Below are positions 10,870 to 21,129 of a stretch of DNA of 64,000 bases, in pieces. A program made the translations under genes and the position numbers. This DNA comes from Talinum fruticosum (taxonomy: Eukaryota; Streptophyta; Magnoliopsida; Caryophyllales; Talinaceae). The stretch is from contig JAITYX010000028.1 in the NCBI GenBank assembly GCA_021018815.1, forward strand, positions 496,001-560,000, given 5' to 3'. Under the pieces are notes generated by a model that worked only from the letters and a program-made list of their open reading frames with translations, did not search any database and was not told the origin of the DNA. Every line of letters starts with the position of its first letter. Position 1 is the first letter of the stretch.

Positions 10870-12454
10870 GCAGTCTATTGAGAAGTAGAAGAGTGACGGT
10901 TGCATCGACGCCTGTAGCCTTGTGTAGAAACAACTAGGCGAGGGCACAACATGATGCGGTAGATCAAGTAGTGGGATGACACGTCTGCGACTCAAAGGCA
11001 AATCTTCTTAAGCTTCTTCTTCTTCCTCAACAAATGCTACTGCAGGTTGTGGTTATGAGGTAGGGGCCTCGGACCGGCCAACATCACCAACTTCTTTTGA
11101 GGTAGACTAAGTGTGATCGGAAGAGATCACCTCGGGTTCTTGTTGTCCTTACAATCAAATTGAATTACTTTAGTCTCCTTTTCTCCTTCTTCGACTTCTC
11201 CTTCGATCTCTCTTTATCCTTCTTTTTTCTTCTTCAAATTCTTCCGACTCAAGACTCAAAAGAACTAGAGGATTCTACAAGTTGTTTTTCCTCGGATTCC
11301 GAGTCCTCTGCTGCCTTGGACCTTCGCTCTTAGAGATGACGGATTTGCTCTTTTTGTTGTTTAATAACCACCTTGAGTTCTGCCATCATGGCTTCACTCT
11401 GCTCGATCCAAGTCCGAGCTCGGCTTTAGTACTCGAGTCATCAATGGCATGAAAGCTTGGAAGGCTCCCGGAGTTACTTGTAACTCTCTAGCCGAAGAGA
11501 CAAATTGAGTGGCCATGTTCGAAGAAGTTCAATAGAAGGGCAGGCAGAGAAGTAGATTGTCCAGCAGTAAGAAGTGGAACCTCGGGACCGGTCCGAGTCC
11601 GAGGTAGAGGAGGAGGAGGTGCGAGTTCTAAGGAGTGAACCCGGACACCGGGTTGGATTTTCTAATATCCAAGGCCAATGACTTCATCTCTCGCCAAAAC
11701 AAACGGCAGGTTCTAGGCACTTGGTTTGGGTCGGAAGGAAGTTCGACCCTAATTAAGTGAAAACAGTGAAAGAAGAGCTCGAAAGGGATAAGGAGTCTTG
11801 TTACGATCGGATGGAACCGAAGCAATCTGTTTCAGAATGAAGGGAAAGAGGTCAACATCATAACCCTCAAGAATGTCAAAGAGAAACTTGAGAACTCCGG
11901 TATTAGGGTTCTCTTTTGAAGGAAAGTAAGAAAAGAAGGTTCACATTAGAATGAAGCATAATAGTCCGGCTTTAGAAGTCATGTGAGTCACAAAAAATTC
12001 TTTCTAGATTGAGGAGTTTCTTTAGCGTACTTATCAAAGAAGTCATCCACGACTTCATTGAAGGGGATAGGGTTAGTATTAAGAAAAAGAGACTTCACAA
12101 CAAAGAGTTTGTGAAGAAGAGTAAGGTTCATAAAAACCACCTTGCCTTGGACGACGAAGAGATCACATTATCTCTAGTTGTCATGTAAGAATATAACTCC
12201 GTAACGAGTTTCGGGTATATATAGTCACATAAACACAGGTAATTGAAGATACATGTTTGGAGAGAGGGTTTAATCAAGGAGAAAAAGGTTTTGGAGAAGA
12301 ATTTATCGTAAATAAAAAGTGCTAAGCGATAAGTACCTTTGAATCTTCGAGGCGGGGGCTTTCCCTTTGCTTGAGCGACCTCGTAACGAGTTGACTTGGC
12401 TTTGGCCTTCTTTGTTGCCAAACCTCTCTCCATGGCTGAACTTCTCTTAGGAAT
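10870..12454 (-). pseudogene. E1 ORF3: Sirevirus env-like / plant transposon protein, decayed
   Basis: This is homologous to the ORF3 of the other three Sirevirus copies. The start codon position is ATT here (12452-12454), followed by codons for PKRSSAMERGLATKKAKAKST, a basic stretch resembling a nuclear localisation signal. Next come a DKFF..TFFSLIK block near 12300, then near 12010-12110 a LHKLF..KSLFLNTNPIPFNE motif and DDFFDKYAKE. A proline- and Lys/Glu-rich tail lies toward 10900-11300. Stops and frame changes are frequent. The family is called envelope-like in SIRE1-type elements, but no signal peptide or membrane span is visible here. From memory the central part resembles the plant-transposon-protein domain (Pfam Transposase_32). 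Function unknown. Confidence 0.7.
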
Positions 12455-13030
12455 ATTGAAAGAGATAGAGAGAGTTTGAGAGTAAAGAGAAAGAGAGAGT
12501 AAAGAGCACAAATGAGTGAGAAACCAAGAGAGAGTTTGAGTGCGATTGTGATTGAATACGAGAGCAAAGAAAGTGAGAGTATGAGCAATAAGTAGGAAAA
12601 GTGAATGAGTGAAATCGAAGCGGTGCTATTTATAGAATAAATATTTTCATTGAACAACCGCCTTTCTTACTCAAACTACGAAGCAATGGTTATAAGATCG
12701 TTAACTCTCCCCGTGAGTAACAGTTAGTTTTCCAAGTAGCTTTCTTCGACTAATTCTTCGACTTATCATGTGATAGAGGGAGCGAGAAGAAAGGATTTTT
12801 GAAAACATTTATGAGATTCTCTATTTATCTAGATATGATCCCAAAATTTTGATATCCATTTTGCTAAAAACCGAGTCCGACTAAGTCAAGTGTCCGAGTG
12901 ACTCGGAACACACTTAGAAAATTCATAACTCATAACTTAATCTCATTCCGTGTCAACTAATCCCTTAGTTATTCACTAAAAGCATATAACAATCAATCGA
13001 GTAGAATAACTTATACAATAACTCGGATAA
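12455..13030 (-). other. E1 spacer between RNase H and ORF3, with candidate internal promoter
   Basis: This non-coding block separates the RNase H stop from ORF3. On the minus strand it carries conserved pieces shared with the other copies (a 'gaaaacatttatgagattctc' segment and an 'aaaattttgat' segment), then a TATA box, then a pyrimidine-rich leader. Equivalent spacers in E2, E3 and E4 have almost the same length. Confidence 0.6.
12626..12634 (-). promoter_or_regulatory. Candidate TATA box for ORF3 in E1
   Basis: The minus strand reads TATAAATAGCACC. It lies about 171 bp before the ORF3 start position (12454) and 397 bp after the RNase H stop. The leader between TATA and start is rich in C and T. 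The same arrangement is found in E2, E3 and E4, so it is unlikely to be chance; promoter activity is inferred. Confidence 0.55.
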
Positions 13031-13966
13031 TCATGCATTTAACATGCCAAGTTCGTTCATAATAAAGTGAAACTGATCTTCACTAAGAGGTTTAATGAAA
13101 ATATCGGCTAATTGAACTTTTGTAGGAATAAACTCAAGTTTAATATCACCTTTCTCAAAATGGTCTCTCGAGAAAATGATACCGACTTTTAATGTGTTTT
13201 GGTTTTTAGTGATGAACTGGATTCTTAATGATGCTGATTGCACTTTGATTGTCACACTTGATCGGGATTGATGTTAGTGACAGTCCAAGATCCTTCAAGT
13301 GTTGTTTAATCTAGAGAATCCGAGCACAACAAGCTCTAATTGCAATGTACTCAGCCTCGGTAGTTGATAGAGCAAGCGAGTTTTGCTTCTTTGAATGCCG
13401 GGCGATGAGTGATTTGACCCAGAAATTGGCATGCTCTTGATGCGCTTTTTCTATCAATTTTATATCTAGCATAGTTAGCATCCGAGTATCTAGTGAGGGT
13501 CACATCTGAGTCTTTTGAGTACTAGAGACCAAATGCCGAGTCTCTTCAAAATATCTAAAGATTCTCTTGACCGCAGTGAGATGTGATTCCTTAGGATTAG
13601 CTTGAAATCTTGCACAAAGGCAAATATTAAACATGATAGCTGGCCTACTAAATGTGAAATAAAGTAGAGATCCAATCATACCTCTATAGATTTTCCGATC
13701 TACAACTTTACCTTTCTCATCTGAGTCCGATTTTGTACTACTACTCATAGGTGTTGCTTGCATGCTTCACATCTTGTAGCTTGTACTTCTTCGATAACTA
13801 TTTGATGTACTTTGATTGATGGCCATAGATGTTATTCTTTTCTTGCTTGATTTGCAGTCCAAGGAAGAAATTGAGTTCCCCATCATGCTCATTTGGAACT
13901 CTTGTCTCATTAACTTAGAAAACTCTTGGAATAGACTTTCATTAGTAGCTCCAAATATAATATCAT
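13031..13966 (-). pseudogene. E1 reverse transcriptase C-terminus and RNase H
   Basis: RNase H ends with codons for KVQLADIFIKPLSEDQFHF at 13130-13060, the standard copia C-terminus. Upstream are the RT connection blocks SDSDEKGKVVDRKIYRGMIGSLLY (~13740-13670) and ANPKESHLTAVKRIFRYFEETR. The RT active-site region is reduced to DDIIFGATNES near 13966. The preceding fingers and palm of RT are missing because of an internal deletion, which alone inactivates this element. Several frameshifts are also present. Confidence 0.85.
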
Positions 13967-14787
13967 CAGGTGGGTGACTGGATGCATATTTGAAAGCTCT
14001 ACCTATCCTCCGGTTTACCGGGTTTGTTGGTTAAATTGCTCGATCTTCAGTTGGTTGGTCTTGCTGAACTTCTACATTGGCTTGTTCTTCAACATTCCGA
14101 GCTGGTTCTTAAACTTGCTCATTCTAATTACCTCAGCTTTTTTTTTTGTTTTGACTCATTACGAGCTCGGCTCTGCGAGTATCATCTTCATCTCTGTTGA
14201 GCTTGAGATATGAGAAGGTGGATTCACTTGTCCTGCCATGGTTAATCTCATCAAAAACAACGTGGATACTTTCTTCCACTTTGTTAGTTCTCTTGTTGAA
14301 AATTCTATAAGCTTTACTATGAGATGAGTAACCTAGAAATATACCTTCATCCGACCTTGCATCAAACTTAGTTAGATGTTCCTTACCATTATTACGGACA
14401 TAGCTTTAACATCCGAATGGTTTGAAGTCGGAGATGTTGAGCTTCTTTTCCTTATAAAGCTCATAGGGTGTCTTCTTTAGAATAGGTCCGATGAGGCATC
14501 CGTTGAGTGTATAATTAGCTGTGATGACTCGCCTCAGCTCGAAAATAATAAGGTAGATCATTTTTAATCATCATTGTCATTCCTATTTGTTTAAGAGTTC
14601 TATTCTTTCTCTACACTACTCCATTTTGTTTAGGAGTTCCTGGTGTTGAGAAGTTGTGGGGATGCCATTCTTGTCACTGAAGTCTGCAAATTTTGAGTAA
14701 TCAAACTCCCTTCCATGGTCGGTTCGAATTCTTCGATCTAAGTCTCGGACTCCACTTGGAATTTCCTGCAGATCTTAGTGAACTCTT
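13967..14787 (-). pseudogene. E1 integrase C-terminal half and hinge to RT
   Basis: The minus strand encodes KFDARSDEGIFLGYSSHSK, AYRIFNKRTNKVEESIHVVF and an acidic linker with RDEDD, then GRAFKYASSHPP at 14005-13970, joined directly to the RT motif DDIIFGATN. Upstream (14480-14787) are decayed integrase core residues including a REFDYSKFADF block. It is cut at 14787 by the inserted LTR and resumes at 16266. Confidence 0.85.
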
Positions 14788-16265
14788 TGAAGGTTTGCTC
14801 TTGGAGAGTCTAAGTCACCCTTAAGGGGGTGAATAGGGTGATGAGGAAAATTAAAAGAACATAGACACGTTTTTCTTGGAAAGTGATAAACAGTTGAGTC
14901 TCGGTCTAGATTAGACTTAAAAAGCAAATACTTAGAAATACGTGGAAACCCTCATGGGGCGAGAAAACCACTTGTCGGTGCTAATCCAAGCACCAAGTCA
15001 AATCCACTATTTTGAATCCACAAAATACAATGGATCGACTCTACCGAATTGCTCCCTTACACAATTCCTTACAATGTTTTCCTAGATTCGAAGTTCCCTT
15101 ATCCGATCTAGTACTTCATGACTGAGGTAACCTTTACAATCAAGGACAACTGAGCTGAGTTAACCCTTACAGCTCAGTCAAGGGACCTTACTCAGAAAGT
15201 AAGACAAGATAATGACTGATTACAAGACATTATAACTCGGAGATTATTAAATACGAGACTTGGAGTTGTAAGTACATTGAGTGAGTAATGCACTAAGAGA
15301 GTTAGGCAATGTATTGATCAATAATTTTAGCAATCTTCAAGTCTTGTGAAGTGGCTTCTATTTATAGGTAACCAAGCAGAGTCACGGTTGTGTCTTGATT
15401 CCGAACGAAGTCTTCATCGGTCATTGTAACGGCTCTTCCGAGTCACTAAGAAAAGATCCGTTGGGATGTGAACGTTGTGCAATGGCTCTTGGTTCCAAAA
15501 GGTGTTCCAGTCAACTGCTTTTGTTTGAAAACTAAGGTGGAAACCACCGTGTAGCCTAGCATTGGAGTTTTGCGGTTTGGAAACAGAAAGCCACGACACG
15601 GTGTCCGAGCCCTATTAAGAAGTAGATAAAGCTTGTCTGGCTGGTGATTGACAGACTAGACGCCGACTACTTTAGTATTTCAAAAATGAGTTAGCCTCAT
15701 TTGAATAACCTACAAAAGTCAACCACTTTGGTTCTCAAAGTATAAAATACTTTGGTCCAAGATTAGGAACAAATAATAATTGAATTAGGATAATTAAGGG
15801 CTTAATTATCTTACGCATAGAGAAGTGGAATTTTCTGAGTCTAATATTCAATATACTCAAATTCCATCGAGTTAATGCTAAAGATGATCAAGTAGAGAGA
15901 GTAAAATATCGGAGTATAGCAACTTGATCCGGACAAATAATTCTCAAGGAGATAAACCGACTTAGAATATGGAATAACACCGTAATTCACTTTGTATTGA
16001 ATATGCGAGTTAGTGTTCGGAGTAAAAATGTTACGAAATTATTTGAGCATACGATTGTTCCGAGTGATGTCCGATTGAGTCGAAACATCAATGTAGAAGA
16101 TATACAATAATATGTTTTCTGATTAAGTCCGAAATGAATGAAAACTTATACAAGAGTTTTTATAACGCTCAGAATGTCTTGAAATCAAAACTTAGGAAAG
16201 ATGAGGTTTTTATCGACTCTTCATGTATTACTCATAATAACTTAGAGCTAGAAACCGAGTCTTCG
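14788..16265 (-). repeat. Solo Sirevirus LTR inserted in E1 integrase (1478 bp)
   Basis: This is a full-length LTR running from TGAAGGTTTGCTC (14788) to GAGTCTTCG (16265; CTTCA expected). Internal landmarks match the other LTRs: the end hairpin (caccc..ggggg..agggtg, 14816-14842), the twin hairpin at 15125-15177 and the TATA region near 15358-15366 (tggcttctatttata). No internal retrotransposon sequence remains beside it, so it is a solo LTR. The flanks continue the same integrase reading, but no clear 5-bp target duplication is visible. Confidence 0.85.
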
Positions 16266-16590
16266 GGCTTCATTCTTGTTTTTCGAAAACACACCCGGGT
16301 AAATAGTGAATAATCATCAACAATAACCAGCACATATGATTTACCTCCTAAGCTTTTCACAGGGATTTCACTACACAAATCCATATGAATCAATTCAAGT
16401 ACAAGTGGTTTGAAAGTTGATCCGACTTGCTTTCCTTTTGTGCACGCTTCACAAATTTTATCTTTCTTAAATGCACGATTAGGTAAACTCCTAACTAATC
16501 CATGACATGTAAGTTTCCCGATAGTATGCATGCTGATATGACCTAGTCTACAATGAGATGTCCATGAATAATCATTCAAAGATGCTTTTA
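16266..16590 (-). pseudogene. E1 integrase N-terminal half
   Basis: The minus strand encodes the gag-pre-integrase zinc-binding block (WTSHCRLGHISMHTIGKL, then KICEACTKGKQ), followed by the start of the integrase core: LIHMDLCSEIPVKSLGGKS and YVLVIVDDYSLFTRVCF. HMDLC carries the first catalytic Asp. The open stretch is intact up to the inserted LTR. Confidence 0.85.
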
Positions 16591-17100
16591 AACATGATAA
16601 AATTTTGACTAGAATCTAAGAGAGGAATGGTATACGTGTTACTTGACATCGGATCTAAGAGCTTTGTCTCATTGGTGACTACATGAGAAATGAAGAAGTT
16701 GGTCTAAGTGAATCATACCTCTTGATCTTTGTCACGTAACCGAGATATGCTTAGAAGATTGTACTTTAGCCCTTTGACAAACCGATCGAGCTGTCTCCTT
16801 GACCAATCTTGCCAATCCCAACTATCTTTCCTTTGCTATTGTCTCCAAATATGACTTTTCCTCATTTCATATCTTCTATCTCGAGAGAAGAGTCTTGAAT
16901 CTCCGGACATATGGCGTGAGCAGCTACAGTCTAAGTACCGGTGACCCTTTCGTTTCGAGTCACCTCCAAAACAGAAACAAACTAACAATTCCGATTTTCT
17001 TTTACAAACCAATGAATCGTCTATTGTGGTCTTTCTCCGAGGAAGAGCACTTTTGGGAACCTGATTTGAATAATTTTAGGTTTGGTCCGATTCCGAGTCT
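16591..17100 (-). pseudogene. E1 protease region, decayed
   Basis: The minus strand encodes KGKVIFGDNSKGKIVGIGKIG near 16870-16800, the copia protease C-terminal block that also occurs in E4. The protease active-site motif itself is not clearly readable. Plus-strand ORFs over this stretch are antisense shadows. Confidence 0.65.
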
Positions 17101-18800
17101 TCCTTCTAGAAAACTTCTCTTTTCTCCGAAAAGCTTTTCTTTTGTAAACAATTTAAGAAGGGTTTTTCATGAAAACTGGTATGGGCTCGATCCCTTTCTT
17201 TGTGAATGAATAGGACCATGCTCAGCCTTCTTAAACTTAACGGTTCTAGAATCGGTTTTGAAAAGATTGTTGTAAGAGTTATCCTTCTCTTCAGCATGTA
17301 ACCAAGACCTTTGCTTCTAAATGAGACACAGTGAGAGCCAAGTAAAAGATCAAGGTTTTTTGACCTTGAGGGAGTTTTAAAACCATCTCTTGAGACTCAT
17401 TGAGCTTCGTTTCGATCTGCGCATTCTCTATTATGAGGTACTTAGACTCAATCTTATTGTCTTGAACACTCGGTCTCGAGTACTTTTAGATTTTTTCTCA
17501 AGTTTTCTAACTCCTTTTTCAAAATAGTACTCTCAATAGTAAGAGTCTCTAGTTGCTCTTTGAAATCAAAAGAGTTAGAATTGGACTTTTCTTCCAAAGT
17601 AAAGATATATCTAGCAAGATCAATTTTGGAAAACTTCGGAAGTAGTTAATTACCTCCGAGGATCTGTCTCCTCAGCATCCGAACCATCACTGTCCGAGTC
17701 GATTCAACTTCTATGTCCGTCGGTGCCATTAGACACTTTGAGTCATCAAAATCATCATCTTTAGAGGAGTCATCATCGCTCTATGTAGCCACCATAAGCA
17801 TTTTCTTCTTTTTGTCCTTCTTTCTCTTTGGATAGTCCTTGACTATGTGCTCCTTGCTACCACACCCAAAATAGTCGAGTTCTTAGTTAAAGACAAATTG
17901 GAAGAGGACGAGTATTTATCTTTCTTGTCTTTCTTGTAGAACTCCCGCTTTGGCCTCTTTCGCCACTTGTTTGTACTTTATTATCTTTTTGAAGCCTCGG
18001 GCAATGAGTGTCATGGGATCTTCTTTAGAATTTGAGGAGCTTAGACTTTGTCGTCCTGTCTTCCGAGGCCTTAAGTGTGATGTTCCTTTTAGTGCTGACC
18101 TCTGCTTCCTCTTCTTCTAGGTGCAGCTCATGAGTAAGAAGCTTCCCAATAAGCTCATCCGGTTTCGACTAGGAAAGATCTTGAGCTTCTTCAATTGCTG
18201 TCACCTTGGGACCCCATCTTCTCTTTAGTAGACTTATCAAAATTCTTCGACAACCTCTTTGTGAGAGATCTTTCTACCCAGAGATTTGAGATTGTTGACA
18301 ATCTCGGTGAACTGAATGTACATCCGAGCCATATTCTCCTCGGGCTCCATTTTGAACAGACTTGTACTTGTGAAGAAATTGACTGACTTTAGCTTGCTTC
18401 ACCTGGCTAGTTCCTTCATAGGTGTTAACCAATATATCCCACATCTCTTTAGGTATGTCACAGACTCGACACTCTATTGTATTCTTTTGAGTTGATAGCA
18501 CACATAAGAGTGTTCATGGATTTGAAATTCTTTATAAACTTTTCATTTTCTTTAGTAGTGTACTTTGACTTCTCTTTGGGTATAGCTCTTCCTCCTTCCA
18601 TCTTCGTAGGAATGTAGTTTCCATGTTTAATGATGTTCCGGATATCCTCATCACCATCCTGGAGGAAGCATTCCATCATCTTCTTCCAAGTGTGCAAAGT
18701 TTGATCCCTTGAACTTGGGTGGTCCGGTGGAAGATCTTCCTTCCTTGAACTCTCCATTATTATGAGGCATCCGATCTTCATACCTTTGTATTGTGAGATC
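17101..18800 (-). pseudogene. E1 gag polyprotein (UBN2-type) with degenerate CCHC knuckle
   Basis: The N-terminal part at 18781-18458 includes KKMMECFLQDGDEDIRNIIKHG. The UBN2-type core at 18501-18274 includes IPKEMWDILVNTYEGTSQVK. At 18220-18110 is an EELIGKLLTHELHLEEEE-like block (frame-shifted). A nucleocapsid-type knuckle at 17877-17830 reads DYFGCGSKEHIVKDYP: the two outer cysteines of C-x2-C-x4-H-x4-C are tyrosines. A coiled-coil-like Glu/Lys/Ser region continues to ~17400. Gag forms the virus-like particle in active elements. Multiple frame changes are present. Confidence 0.8.
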
Positions 18801-18810
18801 CTTTTGAAAG

Positions 18811-18827
18811 GATAAGCTCCGATACCA
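18811..18827 (-). other. E1 primer binding site
   Basis: On the minus strand the sequence directly after the LTR end is TGGTATCGGAGCTTATC, close to the TGGTATCAGAGC complement of the initiator tRNA-Met 3' end. This fixes the LTR boundary and the direction of E1. Confidence 0.85.
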
Positions 18828-18829
18828 TT

Positions 18830-20267
18830 TGAAGGTTTGCTATTGGAGAGACTAGCACGCCTTAGGGGGTGAATAGGGTGATGGAAGATTTTTGAGAAAA
18901 TACAAGTCTGTTTTACACAAAATAGACTTAGAAAATAATTCCGAGTCTAGAATGAACTCAGAAAGTGTAGTACACAGAGAAATACCTGAAACCCCACGGG
19001 GCAGAAAACGGTTTGTGCTAGTCCAAGCACCAAATCAAATCCACTATTTTGAATCCACAAAAAATAAGGACTGACACTTTACATAATTGCTCCCTTAGAT
19101 AATTAAATTACAAGTTTTCATATACTCAAAAATTCTCTTATCCGATCTAGTACATCCTAACCGAGATACCCTTTACTGTTAGGGACAAGCGAGCTAAGTT
19201 AACCCTTGCGGCAAAGTCAAGGGACTTAGAAGAAAGCAGAAAGAGTAGAAGTGTTTACAAGACTTTCCTTTACAACTTAGAAAGTAAGAATTATAGAATT
19301 GGAGTTGTAAGCCGAAGATTGAGTAAGTATGCACTAAGTGTTAAGCAATGTGTTCAGCGACAATCTTCAAGTTTTATAGAGTGGCTTCCATTTATACACA
19401 ACAGGGTAGAATATCCGTTGTGACTTGTTCTAAACTGGTGAGATTCAATAGCCGTTGTAACGGCTAGTCCGAGTCACTCGAAAAGGATCCGTTGTAATAT
19501 GAACATTTAGTGATGGTCCTTGGCTCAAAAAGTGTTCCATCCCTCTGGCTGTGATTGAATTCTTGGGTTGAAACAATCGTTGGACACAAAGTTGAGGTTT
19601 ACCGGATTTGGAAACAAACAACCTTGACACGATGTACGAGCCATGTCCAGAAATGGCTGATTTACGTCTGTTGGTGTTCAACGGCTAAAAACGAGGTTGC
19701 TTTTTTTTTTTTTTCAAAAATAGATAAGGCTTATTTAATCAACCTGCAAAAGCAAATCAAAGTGGTACTCAAAGTATAAAAACACTTTGGTCCATGATTA
19801 GGCAAAGATAATAATTAATCCGGAGTAATTGAGCACCTAATTATCTTTAGCCTAAAAGAATAGAATTTTCTGAGTCTAATATTAATTAGGCTCAAATTCC
19901 ATCTTGAGTCAATCCTTAAAATGATCAAGTTAGTAAGAATAAAGAATCGGAATACATTAATTTGATAAAGTAAACAATTTCATTAAGTATGCTTGACTTA
20001 GAAAGTATAATCAATGCTATAATTCATTTTCGGTTTGAACACCAAGTCGAGTCCTAAGAATTTAAAGTGTTTATGAAATTATTTATTCATGACATTGTTC
20101 GAGTTATTTACGAGTGAGTCGAAACCTAGGTTAAGAGTGTTATGCTTGACAAATGGTTTCGAGTGGGTCGAAAAAGAATGAAAACTTAGCTATGAGTTTC
20201 TTAAAAGCTTAGAATGACTTTTAGAATAAAAATTATAGAGAAATAGAGGATTATACTAGAGTCTTCA
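18830..20267 (-). repeat. E1 5' LTR (1438 bp)
   Basis: It runs from TGAAGG (18830) to GTCTTCA (20267), giving the 5-bp terminal inverted repeat TGAAG/CTTCA. The minus strand carries a TATA-like box (TATAAATGG, 19388-19396). The primer binding site adjoins its left side, which identifies it as the 5' LTR of the minus-strand element. A 14-base poly-T lies at ~19700. Confidence 0.9.
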
Positions 20268-21129
20268 GCATCGTTGTCGAGGATGGAGGTAATTGAAATT
20301 AGGTTGCAAATCGAGTGTATAAATTTTTGTTTAACTCTTAGTTTAAATCTTAATTTCTGTTTTAGACTCATATTTTGGCTTAATGTCTTCATTTTTTATT
20401 TATTTCGATTCTGATTTTTTTCATTTAGTTAATTAGTAAGTAAGTTTAGTTTAATTTGGAGTTAGTTTTTGTTATTTTTGATGTAGTTTTAGTTTTAATT
20501 CGTATTTAGTTTTAGTATAGTTGTTGTATGTCTTAGTTTAATTTTTCTTAATTTTTGTTTTAGTTTTAATATTGGAAATAAGTAAAAAAAAAAAAACAAA
20601 AAGATCAAAAATATATTTGTGGGTTGTTTGGTGTATAAGCTATTGGATTAGGGAACCTAAAAAGATTTATTAGAATTGAACTTGCAATTGAAACAGAACC
20701 CAAACCTAATAAAGAAAAAAATGACTAAATTTGGGCCATATGAGAAAACGTTGAGCGATCTTTTTTATTCTCCCGGGAGATTTAACTCTTCATGTTTCAA
20801 CTTGCTTAATTTGGGATCTGATGTGAATTTTTGATTGAACCACATTATATTCAAATGCTCCCAAAATTCCATAGTTGTGAAGATGCATATATGTTTTTAT
20901 GGAATTCTACGAAGTGATTTCTATGATGCATTTTCCTAATATTTTTGATGATGAAATAAGAATGAGATTAATTCCTTTTGCTTGAAAGCGATGCTTGCTA
21001 AAAGATGAATATGTAACCATGTTTCTTCACTTGCCATTTCCTCTTCGGTAAGCTAATTGGCTTAAACCTTTTCATTTGCTCATTTAGAGTAACTCTTTAA
21101 CCAAAATCTTGTTGGATTTTTTTTGTGGA
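20268..21129. other. AT-rich stretch without recognised gene
   Basis: Many phrases of the form 'tagttttagtttaatt' and an A-rich run at 20584-20597. It lies between the E1 5' LTR and the PMD remnant. It could be the distal 3' part or LTR of the Tat element, but no LTR pair is visible. Confidence 0.4.

Larger units (their letters stand above)
9553..20267 (-). mobile_element. Sirevirus-type Ty1/copia retrotransposon E1 (with a nested solo LTR)
   Basis: Read on the minus strand: 5' LTR (20267-18830), primer binding site, gag, protease, integrase, RT/RNase H, ORF3, PPT and a truncated 3' LTR (10393-9553). The two LTR pieces match each other closely over the shared ~840 bp, for example around 'gttggacacaaagttga' and 'gtttggaaacaaacaacc', so they are the pair of one insertion. 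A second LTR is embedded in the integrase. The distal part of the 3' LTR is missing, so the target duplication cannot be tested. Extra ORF, LTR size (~1.4 kb) and gag length point to the Sirevirus (SIRE/Maximus) group. Confidence 0.85.

Noticed and set aside
16799..17209. 136-codon plus-strand ORF
   Set aside because: Lies antisense to the E1 gag/protease region and shows no motif of its own.
18811..18827. tRNA-Met-like sequences (also 42512, 50803, 54094)
   Set aside because: Only the ~12-17 nt primer binding sites complementary to the tRNA 3' end; no cloverleaf can be formed.
20268..20640. AT-rich stretch with an A-run as a possible LINE/SINE tail
   Set aside because: No RT/endonuclease coding, no pol III boxes and no target duplication seen.
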